Shown: positions 23,046-30,260 of the stretch, piece after piece
Position numbering within the stretch: the first letter of the stretch is position 1
How the letters are laid out: each line of letters opens with the position of its first letter
NCBI GenBank assembly: GCA_049325415.1
Contig: JBMOLL010000120.1
Coordinates: 1 to 36,259, forward strand
DNA: 36,259 bases
Reading direction: 5' to 3'
Origin: JBMOLL01 sp049325415
Lineage (GTDB): Bacteria; Bacteroidota; Bacteroidia; Bacteroidales; GCA-2748055
Notes under the pieces: generated by a model
Databases searched by the model: none
The model's input: the letters and a program-made list of their open reading frames with translations, nothing else
What the model was told of the DNA's origin: nothing
Made by a program: the position numbers and the translations under genes

Positions 23046-24986
23046 ATGGATAAATTAGCATCCAGAATACCCGAGGGCCCGTTGGCCCAGCGCTGGTCAA
23101 AATTCAAGGCCGAACAGAACCTGGTTAATCCGGCCAATAAAAGAAAACTGGAAATTATCGTTGTCGGTACCGGCCTGGCAGGCTCTTCAGCGGCGGCTTC
23201 CCTGGCTGAAATGGGATTCCGGGTCAAGGTCTTCTGTTACCAGGACAGCCCGCGAAGGGCCCATAGTATAGCAGCACAGGGAGGGATTAATGCTGCAAAG
23301 AATTACCAGAACGACGGGGACAGCATCTACAGGTTGTTTTATGATACCGTCAAGGGTGGTGACTACCGCAGCCGTGAAGCAAATGTATATCGTCTTGCCG
23401 AGGTCAGTAACAATATTATTGATCAGTGTGTGGCCCAGGGAGTGCCTTTTGCCAGGGATTACGGCGGAACGCTTGATAACCGGTCGTTTGGCGGGGCCCA
23501 GGTATCAAGAACCTTCTATGCCAAAGGACAAACCGGCCAGCAGCTTCTGCTGGGTGCCTATCAGGCGCTGAGCCGTCAGATAAAAAAAGGCAATGTTACG
23601 ATGTACCCGCGGATGGAAATGTCGGAACTGGTCCTTGTCGATGGCAAAGCCCGGGGTATTATAGCCCGGAACGCGCTTACCGGAAAACTGGAGCGTTTCG
23701 GGGCCCATGCCGTGGTGCTCGCCACCGGGGGATATGGAAACGTATTTTTTCTTTCTACCATGGCCATGGGGGCAAATGTCAGTGCTGCATGGCAGGCTCA
23801 TAAAAAAGGTGCTTTTTTTGGCAATCCATGTTTCGTTCAGATCCACCCGACCTGTATCCCGGTGCACGGCGAGTTCCAGTCAAAACTTACACTGATGAGT
23901 GAAAGTCTCCGTAACGATGGCCGGATTTGGGTGCCAAAGTACAAGGAAGATGCCGAAAGGCTCCGCAAGGGCGAAATCAAAGCCAACGATATCCCCGAAG
24001 AAGGAAGGGACTACTATCTGGAAAGAAGATACCCTGCATTCGGTAACCTGGTGCCCCGCGATGTAGCTTCAAGAGCGGCCAAAGAGCGCTGTGATGCAGG
24101 CTTTGGGGTCGGCTCGACCGGACTGGCCGTTTTCCTCGATTTCAAGGATGCTATCAACAGGCTGGGAGCTGATGCCATCGAAGCCAAATACGGAAACCTG
24201 TTCCAGATGTACGAGAAGATTACCGATGACAATCCCTATAAAACGCCCATGATGATCTACCCGGCCATCCATTATGCCATGGGCGGGCTCTGGGTTGATT
24301 ATCATCTCCAGACAACAATATCAGGGCTCTTCGCCATAGGCGAAGCCAATTTCTCCGATCACGGAGCCAATCGCCTCGGTGCCTCTGCTCTTATGCAGGG
24401 TTTGGCCGATGGCTACTTTGTGCTTCCCTATACAATTCAGAACTACCTTGCGGGAGAAATCAATAACCCGACGGTAAGCACCACACTTCCTGAATTTGAT
24501 GCTGCGGAAAAAACCACGGATACCCGTATCGACCGGCTGATGGCCATCCAGGGTGATATGTCGGTGGATACCCTGCACAAAAAACTGGGAAAGATTATGT
24601 GGGACTATGTCGGGATGGCGCGGAACAGGGAAGGTCTCGCAACGGCCCGGAAAATGATTTCTGAACTTAGAAAGACCTTCTGGCAGACTGTTCGTATTCC
24701 GGGAGAAAAATACGACCTGAACCCGGAACTTCAAAAGGCCATCCGTCTGGCCGATTTCCTTGAACTTGCAGAGCTGATGGCAGTGGATGCCCTTCACAGG
24801 GAAGAGTCCTGTGGCGGACATTTCCGGGAAGAGTACCAGACACCCGAAGGTGAAGCCCTGAGAAATGACAAGGAATTTGCCTACGTGGCAGCCTGGGAAT
24901 ATGCAGGAGAGGAAAAAGAACCAGTTCTGCACCGCGAAGAACTCAGATTTGAGAATATTGAATTAAAACAAAGAAATTACAAGTAA
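23046..24986 (+). CDS. sdhA: Succinate dehydrogenase/fumarate reductase flavoprotein subunit
   Basis: A 646-residue flavoprotein. The FAD dinucleotide motif VVGTGLAGSSAAASLAEMG lies at about 36-55. The FAD-linking His is in RRAHSIAAQGGINAA. Substrate-site segments include QIHPTCIP and RDVASRA, and the C-terminal capping/FAD region has GEANFSDHGANRLGASALMQ. It interconverts succinate and fumarate on the cytoplasmic face; the direction cannot be told from sequence, although the HPTC form with a type B anchor is shared by fumarate reductases of anaerobes. Central gene of sdhCAB. Confidence 0.96.
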   Translation: MDKLASRIPEGPLAQRWSKFKAEQNLVNPANKRKLEIIVVGTGLAGSSAAASLAEMGFRVKVFCYQDSPRRAHSIAAQGGINAAKNYQNDGDSIYRLFYDTVKGGDYRSREANVYRLAEVSNNIIDQCVAQGVPFARDYGGTLDNRSFGGAQVSRTFYAKGQTGQQLLLGAYQALSRQIKKGNVTMYPRMEMSELVLVDGKARGIIARNALTGKLERFGAHAVVLATGGYGNVFFLSTMAMGANVSAAWQAHKKGAFFGNPCFVQIHPTCIPVHGEFQSKLTLMSESLRNDGRIWVPKYKEDAERLRKGEIKANDIPEEGRDYYLERRYPAFGNLVPRDVASRAAKERCDAGFGVGSTGLAVFLDFKDAINRLGADAIEAKYGNLFQMYEKITDDNPYKTPMMIYPAIHYAMGGLWVDYHLQTTISGLFAIGEANFSDHGANRLGASALMQGLADGYFVLPYTIQNYLAGEINNPTVSTTLPEFDAAEKTTDTRIDRLMAIQGDMSVDTLHKKLGKIMWDYVGMARNREGLATARKMISELRKTFWQTVRIPGEKYDLNPELQKAIRLADFLELAELMAVDALHREESCGGHFREEYQTPEGEALRNDKEFAYVAAWEYAGEEKEPVLHREELRFENIELKQRNYK

Positions 24987-24997
24987 AGCTTGCAGCC

Positions 24998-25744
24998 ATG
25001 AGAGTAAAACTGAAAATATGGCGTCAGAAAGGTCCGAAGGAAAGAGGTGCCTTTTTCAATTATGTGGTGGAAAACATTTCTCCCGACAGTTCTTTCCTCG
25101 AAATGCTGGATGTCCTCAATGAAGACCTGATCAATCAGGGTGAAGAACCCGTTGTGTTTGACCATGACTGCAGGGAAGGGATTTGCGGAACATGCGGGAT
25201 GGTGATCAACGGACGACCGCACGGACCGGATGAGCTGATCACCACCTGCCAGCTTCATATGCGAAAATTCAACAACAATGATACCATTGTCATTGAACCC
25301 TGGCGCGCAAGAGCTTTTCCGGTGATCAAGGATCTGGTGGTTGACCGGTCTGCATTCGACAAGCTTATCCAGGAAAGCGGCTATGTCTCGGTGAATACCG
25401 GAAATGCACCGGATGCCAATGCTATTCCGGTACCTAAAAGCAATGCCGACCTGGCTATGGATGCCGCTGCATGTATTGGTTGCGGAGCCTGCGTGGCAGC
25501 ATGTAAAAATGCTTCAGCCATGCTCTTCGTCGCAGCCAAAGTCTCGCATCTGGCCCTTTTACCACAGGGAAAGGTCGAAGCTAAGGATCGCGCGCTGAAG
25601 ATGATTGCCAAAATGGATGATCTCGGGTTCGGAAACTGCTCCAATACCGGAGCCTGCGAAGCTGAGTGCCCGAAAGGAATAAAACTGTCAAATATTGCAA
25701 GGCTGAACCGGGAGTATTTCAAAGCCCAGTTCAGTCCTCGCTGA
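24998..25744 (+). CDS. sdhB: Succinate dehydrogenase/fumarate reductase iron-sulfur subunit
   Basis: A 248-residue protein. The [2Fe-2S] ligands are Cys58, Cys63, Cys66 and Cys84 (DCREGICGTCGM...TTC). The [4Fe-4S] ligands are Cys159, 162 and 165, with the next Cys at 169 (CIGCGACVAAC). The remaining [3Fe-4S] ligands are Cys214, 220 and 224 (CSNTGACEAEC). It wires electrons between the flavin and the haem/quinone sites. It starts 11 bases after sdhA and ends 8 bases from the converging aminopeptidase gene, with no terminator hairpin visible between them. Confidence 0.96.
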   Translation: MRVKLKIWRQKGPKERGAFFNYVVENISPDSSFLEMLDVLNEDLINQGEEPVVFDHDCREGICGTCGMVINGRPHGPDELITTCQLHMRKFNNNDTIVIEPWRARAFPVIKDLVVDRSAFDKLIQESGYVSVNTGNAPDANAIPVPKSNADLAMDAAACIGCGACVAACKNASAMLFVAAKVSHLALLPQGKVEAKDRALKMIAKMDDLGFGNCSNTGACEAECPKGIKLSNIARLNREYFKAQFSPR

Positions 25745-25752
25745 CAAATATC

Positions 25753-27138
25753 TTACTTCATTGTTTCTTCCACCTCGGCCACCGTTTTGGGAATCGGTCG
25801 GCCGAGTACCCGGTGACCATCGGGGGTGATCAGAACATCATCCTCGATCCTTATGCCACCGAAATCCATATAATCTTCCAGTTTATCATAGGCAATAAAC
25901 TGCTCATAGCGTTTTTCCCTCTTCCAGATCCCGATAAGTGGAGGAATGAAATAAATCCCCGGCTCAATGGTGAAGACATAGCCCGGTTTATGGGCTTTGG
26001 CCAGCCTCAGATAAGCCAGCCCAAACTGCTCGCTGCGTGATACCGTTTCATCGTATCCGACATAATTCTCTCCCAGCCCTTCCATATCATGGACATCAAG
26101 GCCCATCATATGTCCGAGGCCATGGGGGAAGAAAAGCGCATGTGCCCCTGCTGCTAAAGCTTCCTGAACGTTTCCTTTCATGATCCCAAGCGCCCTGAGT
26201 CCCTCGGCAACGGTGGTCGCCGCCAGCATGTGGAGCGACCTGTTCGTTACCCCGGGTCCGGAAGCCTCAATGGTTTTCATATTCGCTGCAAGAACAATTT
26301 CATAAATATCCTTCTGCTTTTGAGTGAATTTGCCCCCTACCGGAAAGGTTCGGGTGATATCGCTGGCATATCCCAAAGCGGTTTCTGCGCCGGCATCCGT
26401 AACCAGCATACGCCCCCTGACCAGTTCATTACCATGAGAATGATTGTGGAGAATCTGACCGTCCATACTGAGGATGATGGGGAATGCCGCCTGTCCTCCT
26501 CCAGAAAGAGCGATGCCTTCGATGACCCCGGCGAGTTCACTTTCCGTATTCCCCGGATAGCCCATCTTCATGGCTGTGGTATGCATCATATATGCGACTT
26601 CCAAGGCTTTCTCAATCTCCTCGATCTCAAAACGGTCCTTAACCGAACGCATCTCAACAACGGCCCTGATCAGATCGGTCGATACAAAATTCCTGATTTC
26701 TCCGGCCTGAACCCCGATAAGCCCGGCTAACCAGAGCTCCTGATCCCCACGGTAAGGTGGAAGAATATGGATTTTTCTGCCGGCGGCCAGAGCCTTTTTC
26801 AGATCACCTGATAAACTGCTCATGGGCCTTGCCCCGTCTGCTGCGCACAAGGATGAAAGCTCCATAATTGAGGGGTGTTCGCCCATCCAGATGATATCAT
26901 CGATTTCCAGATCGGTCCCGTAAACATAATCGCGACCCTCATCCAGATCACAAAGAGCTGCCAGTCCGGGCTGATTCAGTCCGAAATAATACAAAAAATT
27001 GCTGTCCTGCCTGAACCGATAGGTATTTGCCCTGTAATTCATGGCACTTTCATCATTTCCGGGAAAGAGAAGAATTCCACCTTTCATCATCCCCCGTAAA
27101 CGATCGCGCCTGCCTTTATAAACTTCCTTCGAAAACAT
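25753..27138 (-). CDS. Xaa-Pro aminopeptidase (aminopeptidase P, M24B), second paralogue
   Basis: A 461-residue protein. The N-terminal AMP_N domain has LLFPGNDES and YRFRQDSNFLYYFGL. The M24 metal ligands are intact: Asp in VTDAGAE, Asp in YASDITRTFP, His in PHGLGHMMGLDVHD, Glu in TIEPGIYF and Glu in GIRIEDDVLIT. It differs clearly from the paralogue at 20907-22196 in length and N-terminal sequence, so it is not a recent duplicate. It should cleave X-Pro bonds in peptides. A promoter element lies only 2 bases upstream of the ATG. Confidence 0.92.
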   Translation of the reverse strand: MFSKEVYKGRRDRLRGMMKGGILLFPGNDESAMNYRANTYRFRQDSNFLYYFGLNQPGLAALCDLDEGRDYVYGTDLEIDDIIWMGEHPSIMELSSLCAADGARPMSSLSGDLKKALAAGRKIHILPPYRGDQELWLAGLIGVQAGEIRNFVSTDLIRAVVEMRSVKDRFEIEEIEKALEVAYMMHTTAMKMGYPGNTESELAGVIEGIALSGGGQAAFPIILSMDGQILHNHSHGNELVRGRMLVTDAGAETALGYASDITRTFPVGGKFTQKQKDIYEIVLAANMKTIEASGPGVTNRSLHMLAATTVAEGLRALGIMKGNVQEALAAGAHALFFPHGLGHMMGLDVHDMEGLGENYVGYDETVSRSEQFGLAYLRLAKAHKPGYVFTIEPGIYFIPPLIGIWKREKRYEQFIAYDKLEDYMDFGGIRIEDDVLITPDGHRVLGRPIPKTVAEVEETMK

Positions 27139-27140
27139 AA

Positions 27141-27148
27141 CAAAGATA
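27141..27148 (-). promoter_or_regulatory. Putative -7 element abutting the second aminopeptidase P start
   Basis: The minus strand reads TATCTTTG, a full consensus match, ending 2 bases before the ATG at 27138. Transcription would begin at or just inside the start codon, so the mRNA would be leaderless. Confidence 0.45.
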
Positions 27149-27344
27149 TTATGAGTTTAAAATATTCATCCTGATAAAAATAGTCCGATTTTTTCAGGAA
27201 ACCCCCTGTTCAGCGCGATTTTTTCCCTGCCAGAATCGTCATCGCAGCAATTCGGAGGCTGGATCACTTTATAATCAGCCGTTCGCAACGGGGCCTTCAA
27301 AAAAATAATATTTTGACTCCCGGAAAAAAAATAGTGCGAATAGT

Positions 27345-27375
27345 ATTGCAGGTTACGCGGATATTTATATCTTCG
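27345..27375 (+). promoter_or_regulatory. Putative promoter of the conserved-looking hypothetical gene
   Basis: ATTG at 27345-27348, a 19-base spacer, then TATCTTCG at 27368-27375 (one mismatch to TAnnTTTG). It gives a leader of about 40 bases. The remainder of 27139-27344 shows no supported gene. Confidence 0.45.
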
Positions 27376-27421
27376 CAAATCACAGGCCGTTTATCAACAT
27401 TCTCTTAACAACTTTGTCAAC

Positions 27422-28156
27422 ATGCCGTACCGTCGTCTACCAAACACCGATAGTGCCCGTATGAAAGCACTGAATCTGGCGCAGCAGAAAGGCACCGATC
27501 TCCCCCCCTTTAAACTGGCATTCAGCCAGGGCTCATTCAGAAAATTACAGGCCCTGATCAAGAGATATGAGCATTCCCTCCAGGAACAGAAGAGTGCGTA
27601 TTCCCTTCAACTCGACAGGAACAAGGAGTACCAGAAACGCCTGAGGAAAGCAAGGCTGTACATCAGTCATTTCATTCAGGTAGTTAACATGGCCATTGTG
27701 AGGGGAGAACTTCCTCCGCAGACACGCAATTACTACCATCTGAGTGAGGATGAGAGAAAACTGCCCTCTCTTACTACCGACGAGGAAGTGATCCTCGTGG
27801 GCGGAGCCCTAATTGAAGGGGAAAAGGAAAGAACCAACCAGGGCCTCAGCCCTGTTACCAATCCGACAATCGCTGTGGTGAAGGTGCACTATGATAAATT
27901 TATTGAGGTGTATAACCACCAGCAAAACCTCAGAAAAAGAGCTCTCCGTGCTCATGAGGAACTCAATGAACGCCGCGATGAAGCCGACGAACTGATCCAG
28001 CAGATCTGGAACGAAGTGGAAGAGACCTTCAAGGACCTGCCCGAAGAAATCCGGCGCGACAAGGCTTCGAATTACGGAGTGGTATATGTGTTCAGGAAAA
28101 ATGAACTGAACGGATTCAGGCTTTTCGATACGGCCCGTCTTGAGGCCCTTGGTTAA
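27422..28156 (+). CDS. Hypothetical cytoplasmic protein, helical, with a basic N-terminus
   Basis: A 244-residue protein with no signal peptide or membrane segment. It begins MPYRRLPNTDSARMKALNLA. A charged helical stretch follows at about 40-90, then a loop with PQTRNYYHLSEDERKLPSL, a short segment EEVILVGGALIEGEKER, and a second charged helical region at 150-215. I recognise no catalytic motif and no named family. Its composition suggests a helical bundle or coiled coil. It has its own promoter-like sequence and a normal base composition, so it looks like a resident gene. Its 3' end overlaps the converging CPBP protease gene by 41 bases. Confidence 0.75.
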   Translation: MPYRRLPNTDSARMKALNLAQQKGTDLPPFKLAFSQGSFRKLQALIKRYEHSLQEQKSAYSLQLDRNKEYQKRLRKARLYISHFIQVVNMAIVRGELPPQTRNYYHLSEDERKLPSLTTDEEVILVGGALIEGEKERTNQGLSPVTNPTIAVVKVHYDKFIEVYNHQQNLRKRALRAHEELNERRDEADELIQQIWNEVEETFKDLPEEIRRDKASNYGVVYVFRKNELNGFRLFDTARLEALG

Positions 28157-29060
28157 TGGCCGTACAGGTCCTGTACCAGAAATAAAAGATGATCAGCAGG
28201 CTGATCAGGCTGATCAGTGCACTCCACGGAAAAAGATCACGGGTACCCAGCTCATCCCATTTAGGGTGGATTCCTTCCTTATGCCCGGAATAATAAAACA
28301 GTACCCCCATAAAATTATTGAACGTGTGGGCAAGCACAGGGTACCAGATCGATCTCCCATAGTAAAAAAGGTAACCGAGGATCAGACCCAGAACCAATCT
28401 CGACAGGAAAGACAAAAACTGAAGGTGAAGGGCGCTGAATATCACGGCTGTAATAAAGACAGCCAGATGTCCGTTTCTGAACCAGCGGGTAAACATAGTC
28501 TGTAAAAGTCCCCTGAATATAAGTTCTTCTCCCAGTCCGGGTATTATGGCAATCATCAGGATATTCACAGCAAGTCCCCAGCCGTTTTCTGCACCGGTAA
28601 GCAGCCAGGTGATCCCCGCCGCCTTCTCCTCCATGTCCACAAGCAACTGCTGCAGACGGTCGAACGGCAGACGGACAGACAGGTTAAATTCAGTCACAAA
28701 ATTAACCAAAGGCAAGGATGCAATCATAATCAGAAGAACCAGCAAGAGACCGTAGATGCCTGGCTTTCTCTCACTCCTGAACCATGTGAACCATCCCCCC
28801 GTAAGGAATCGGGAAATCAATAGTGCAGCAAGTATATAATTTCCTATTCCACTCAGGATCTGTACCAGCTTCAGCACACCCACTCCCGACTCGTCGGGAT
28901 AAGCCAGGATAAGGCTTACCTCTTTCAGAGGAAGATGGAAGACCAAAGCAGAAATCCCGATAGCCACAAGCGAGATCAGGACTCCGGCCAGTAAAAAGAC
29001 CAGGACTGTTAAAATGATCTGCTCAGCTGGTTTCAGACCCGACAGGAGTGTTTCTTTCAT
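28116..29060 (-). CDS. CPBP family intramembrane glutamic endopeptidase
   Basis: A 314-residue membrane protein with about eight hydrophobic helices. The CPBP (CAAX protease/bacteriocin-processing, Abi) motifs are present in order: EELIFRGLL near residue 178, ALHLQF near 210, and LAHTFNNFMG near 242. They provide the Glu and His active-site residues inside the membrane. The substrate is unknown. The loop near residue 54-61 (YPDESGVG) is encoded by an inverted repeat related to those in the tRNA-Leu array. The 3' end overlaps the converging hypothetical gene. Confidence 0.9.
   Translation of the reverse strand: MKETLLSGLKPAEQIILTVLVFLLAGVLISLVAIGISALVFHLPLKEVSLILAYPDESGVGVLKLVQILSGIGNYILAALLISRFLTGGWFTWFRSERKPGIYGLLLVLLIMIASLPLVNFVTEFNLSVRLPFDRLQQLLVDMEEKAAGITWLLTGAENGWGLAVNILMIAIIPGLGEELIFRGLLQTMFTRWFRNGHLAVFITAVIFSALHLQFLSFLSRLVLGLILGYLFYYGRSIWYPVLAHTFNNFMGVLFYYSGHKEGIHPKWDELGTRDLFPWSALISLISLLIIFYFWYRTCTAINQGPQDGPYRKA
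28884..28899. repeat. Inverted repeat inside the CPBP gene, related to the tRNA-array palindromes
   Basis: TCCCGAC-TC-GTCGGGA: perfect 7-bp arms around 2 bases, within coding sequence. It shares the TCCCGA/TCGGGA arms with the palindromes at 14081-14098 and 14267-14284. Confidence 0.5.
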
Positions 29061-29105
29061 AATTGGAGGGGAAAAACCGTTCTGTCTGATTTACTCTCTT
29101 TTTAG

Positions 29106-29113
29106 TATTTTTG
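29106..29113 (+). promoter_or_regulatory. Putative promoter -7 element of the tRNA-dihydrouridine synthase gene
   Basis: TATTTTTG followed by C, a full consensus match, 69 bases before the start at 29182, divergent from the CPBP gene. Confidence 0.5.
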
Positions 29114-29181
29114 CGTCGTTCGCATTGCAGTTGAATGCTGCGGCAATATAAGCTTTTTTGGACTAAACAGGAATATTTGTA

Positions 29182-30195
29182 TTGAAAATAGGAACACTGG
29201 ATCTGCGTGAAAGGCCACTTTTTCTGGCCCCCATGGAGGATATCACAGACCCCTCCTTCCGTTATGTCTGCAAACTTTTTGGTGCAGATATGATGTACAC
29301 TGAATTTATTTCATCCGACGGACTGATCCGCGATGGTGCGAAGAGCGTGAAAAAACTGGACATCTTCGATGAAGAAAGGCCGATCGGGATTCAGCTATAC
29401 GGACATCTCATCGATGCTATGGTTGAAGCCACCCATATTGCAGTCCAGGCAGCTCCCGAACTTATTGATATCAATTATGGCTGTCCTGTCAGAAAAATTG
29501 CCAACCGGGGCGCAGGAGCAGGCATGCTGGCCAATATCCCGCTGATGATGCAAATGACAGATGCCATCGTTAAAGCATCAAGCCTTCCGGTTACGGTAAA
29601 GACACGACTGGGTTGGGATGAAAACTCTAAACCGATCGTGGATGTTGCCGAACGGCTCCAGGACCTCGGTATCGCGGCTTTAACCATTCATGGACGCACA
29701 AGGGCGCAGATGTACAAAGGGTCTGCCGACTGGACCCTGATCGGAGAGGTGAAAAACAACCCCCGGATGCATATTCCGGTAATTGGAAACGGAGATGTGA
29801 CCTCCCCCCGGGTTGCAAAGGAAATGTTTGATAAATACGCCGTCGACGGGATTATGATAGGCCGGGCGGCGGTAGGCCGACCCTGGCTGTTCCGACATAC
29901 AAGACATTACCTTGATACCGGCGAATTACTCCCTGAACCCACGGTTTCAGAAAAAGTAGACCTGGCCGTTCTCCAGTTTAAAAAGTCGCTTGAATGGAAA
30001 GCCGAACCAGTAGGGATTTACGAAATGCGCCGGCATTTTTCGAATTATTTTAAAGGACTTCCGCATTTTAAAGAGTTAAGGATTAAACTTCTGACTTCTG
30101 TAGATGTGGAAGAGATTCTTGCTCTGCTGGAGCAGATTCGCCACCAGTACGGAGAGCTTCGTACCGATGATCCGGGATCCTTCTGGGATCATTGA
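29182..30195 (+). CDS. dusB: tRNA-dihydrouridine synthase, DusB type
   Basis: A 337-residue flavoenzyme. Landmarks are LFLAPMEDITDPSFR at the N-terminus, YTEFISSDGL, and the catalytic Cys in INYGCPVRKIANRGAGAGML near residue 101. VTVKTRLGWD, LTIHGRTRAQMYKG, VIGNGDV and the FMN-phosphate motif IMIGRAAVGRPW follow. It reduces uridine to dihydrouridine in the tRNA D-loop. The start is TTG at 29182, chosen because it gives the family N-terminus MKIGTLDLRERPLFLAPME; no ATG fits. The group assignment DusB is by overall motif likeness. Confidence 0.9.
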   Translation: MKIGTLDLRERPLFLAPMEDITDPSFRYVCKLFGADMMYTEFISSDGLIRDGAKSVKKLDIFDEERPIGIQLYGHLIDAMVEATHIAVQAAPELIDINYGCPVRKIANRGAGAGMLANIPLMMQMTDAIVKASSLPVTVKTRLGWDENSKPIVDVAERLQDLGIAALTIHGRTRAQMYKGSADWTLIGEVKNNPRMHIPVIGNGDVTSPRVAKEMFDKYAVDGIMIGRAAVGRPWLFRHTRHYLDTGELLPEPTVSEKVDLAVLQFKKSLEWKAEPVGIYEMRRHFSNYFKGLPHFKELRIKLLTSVDVEEILALLEQIRHQYGELRTDDPGSFWDH

Positions 30196-30242
30196 TTCAG
30201 CTGTGAATTATTTGCACGGTTGTCTCTTTCAAGGGGAATTAC

Positions 30243-30250
30243 CATCTTTA
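30243..30250 (+). promoter_or_regulatory. Weak promoter -7 element of the S9 peptidase gene
   Basis: CATCTTTA, two changes from TAnnTTTG, with TTG about 20 bases upstream at 30220-30222. It lies 10 bases before the ATG at 30261. Confidence 0.3.
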
Positions 30251-30260
30251 GAAAAAAAAG

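Noticed and set aside
27166..27378. Minus-strand open frame of 70 codons between the second aminopeptidase P and the hypothetical gene
   Set aside because: It covers the promoter region of the plus-strand gene and shows no coding-like features.
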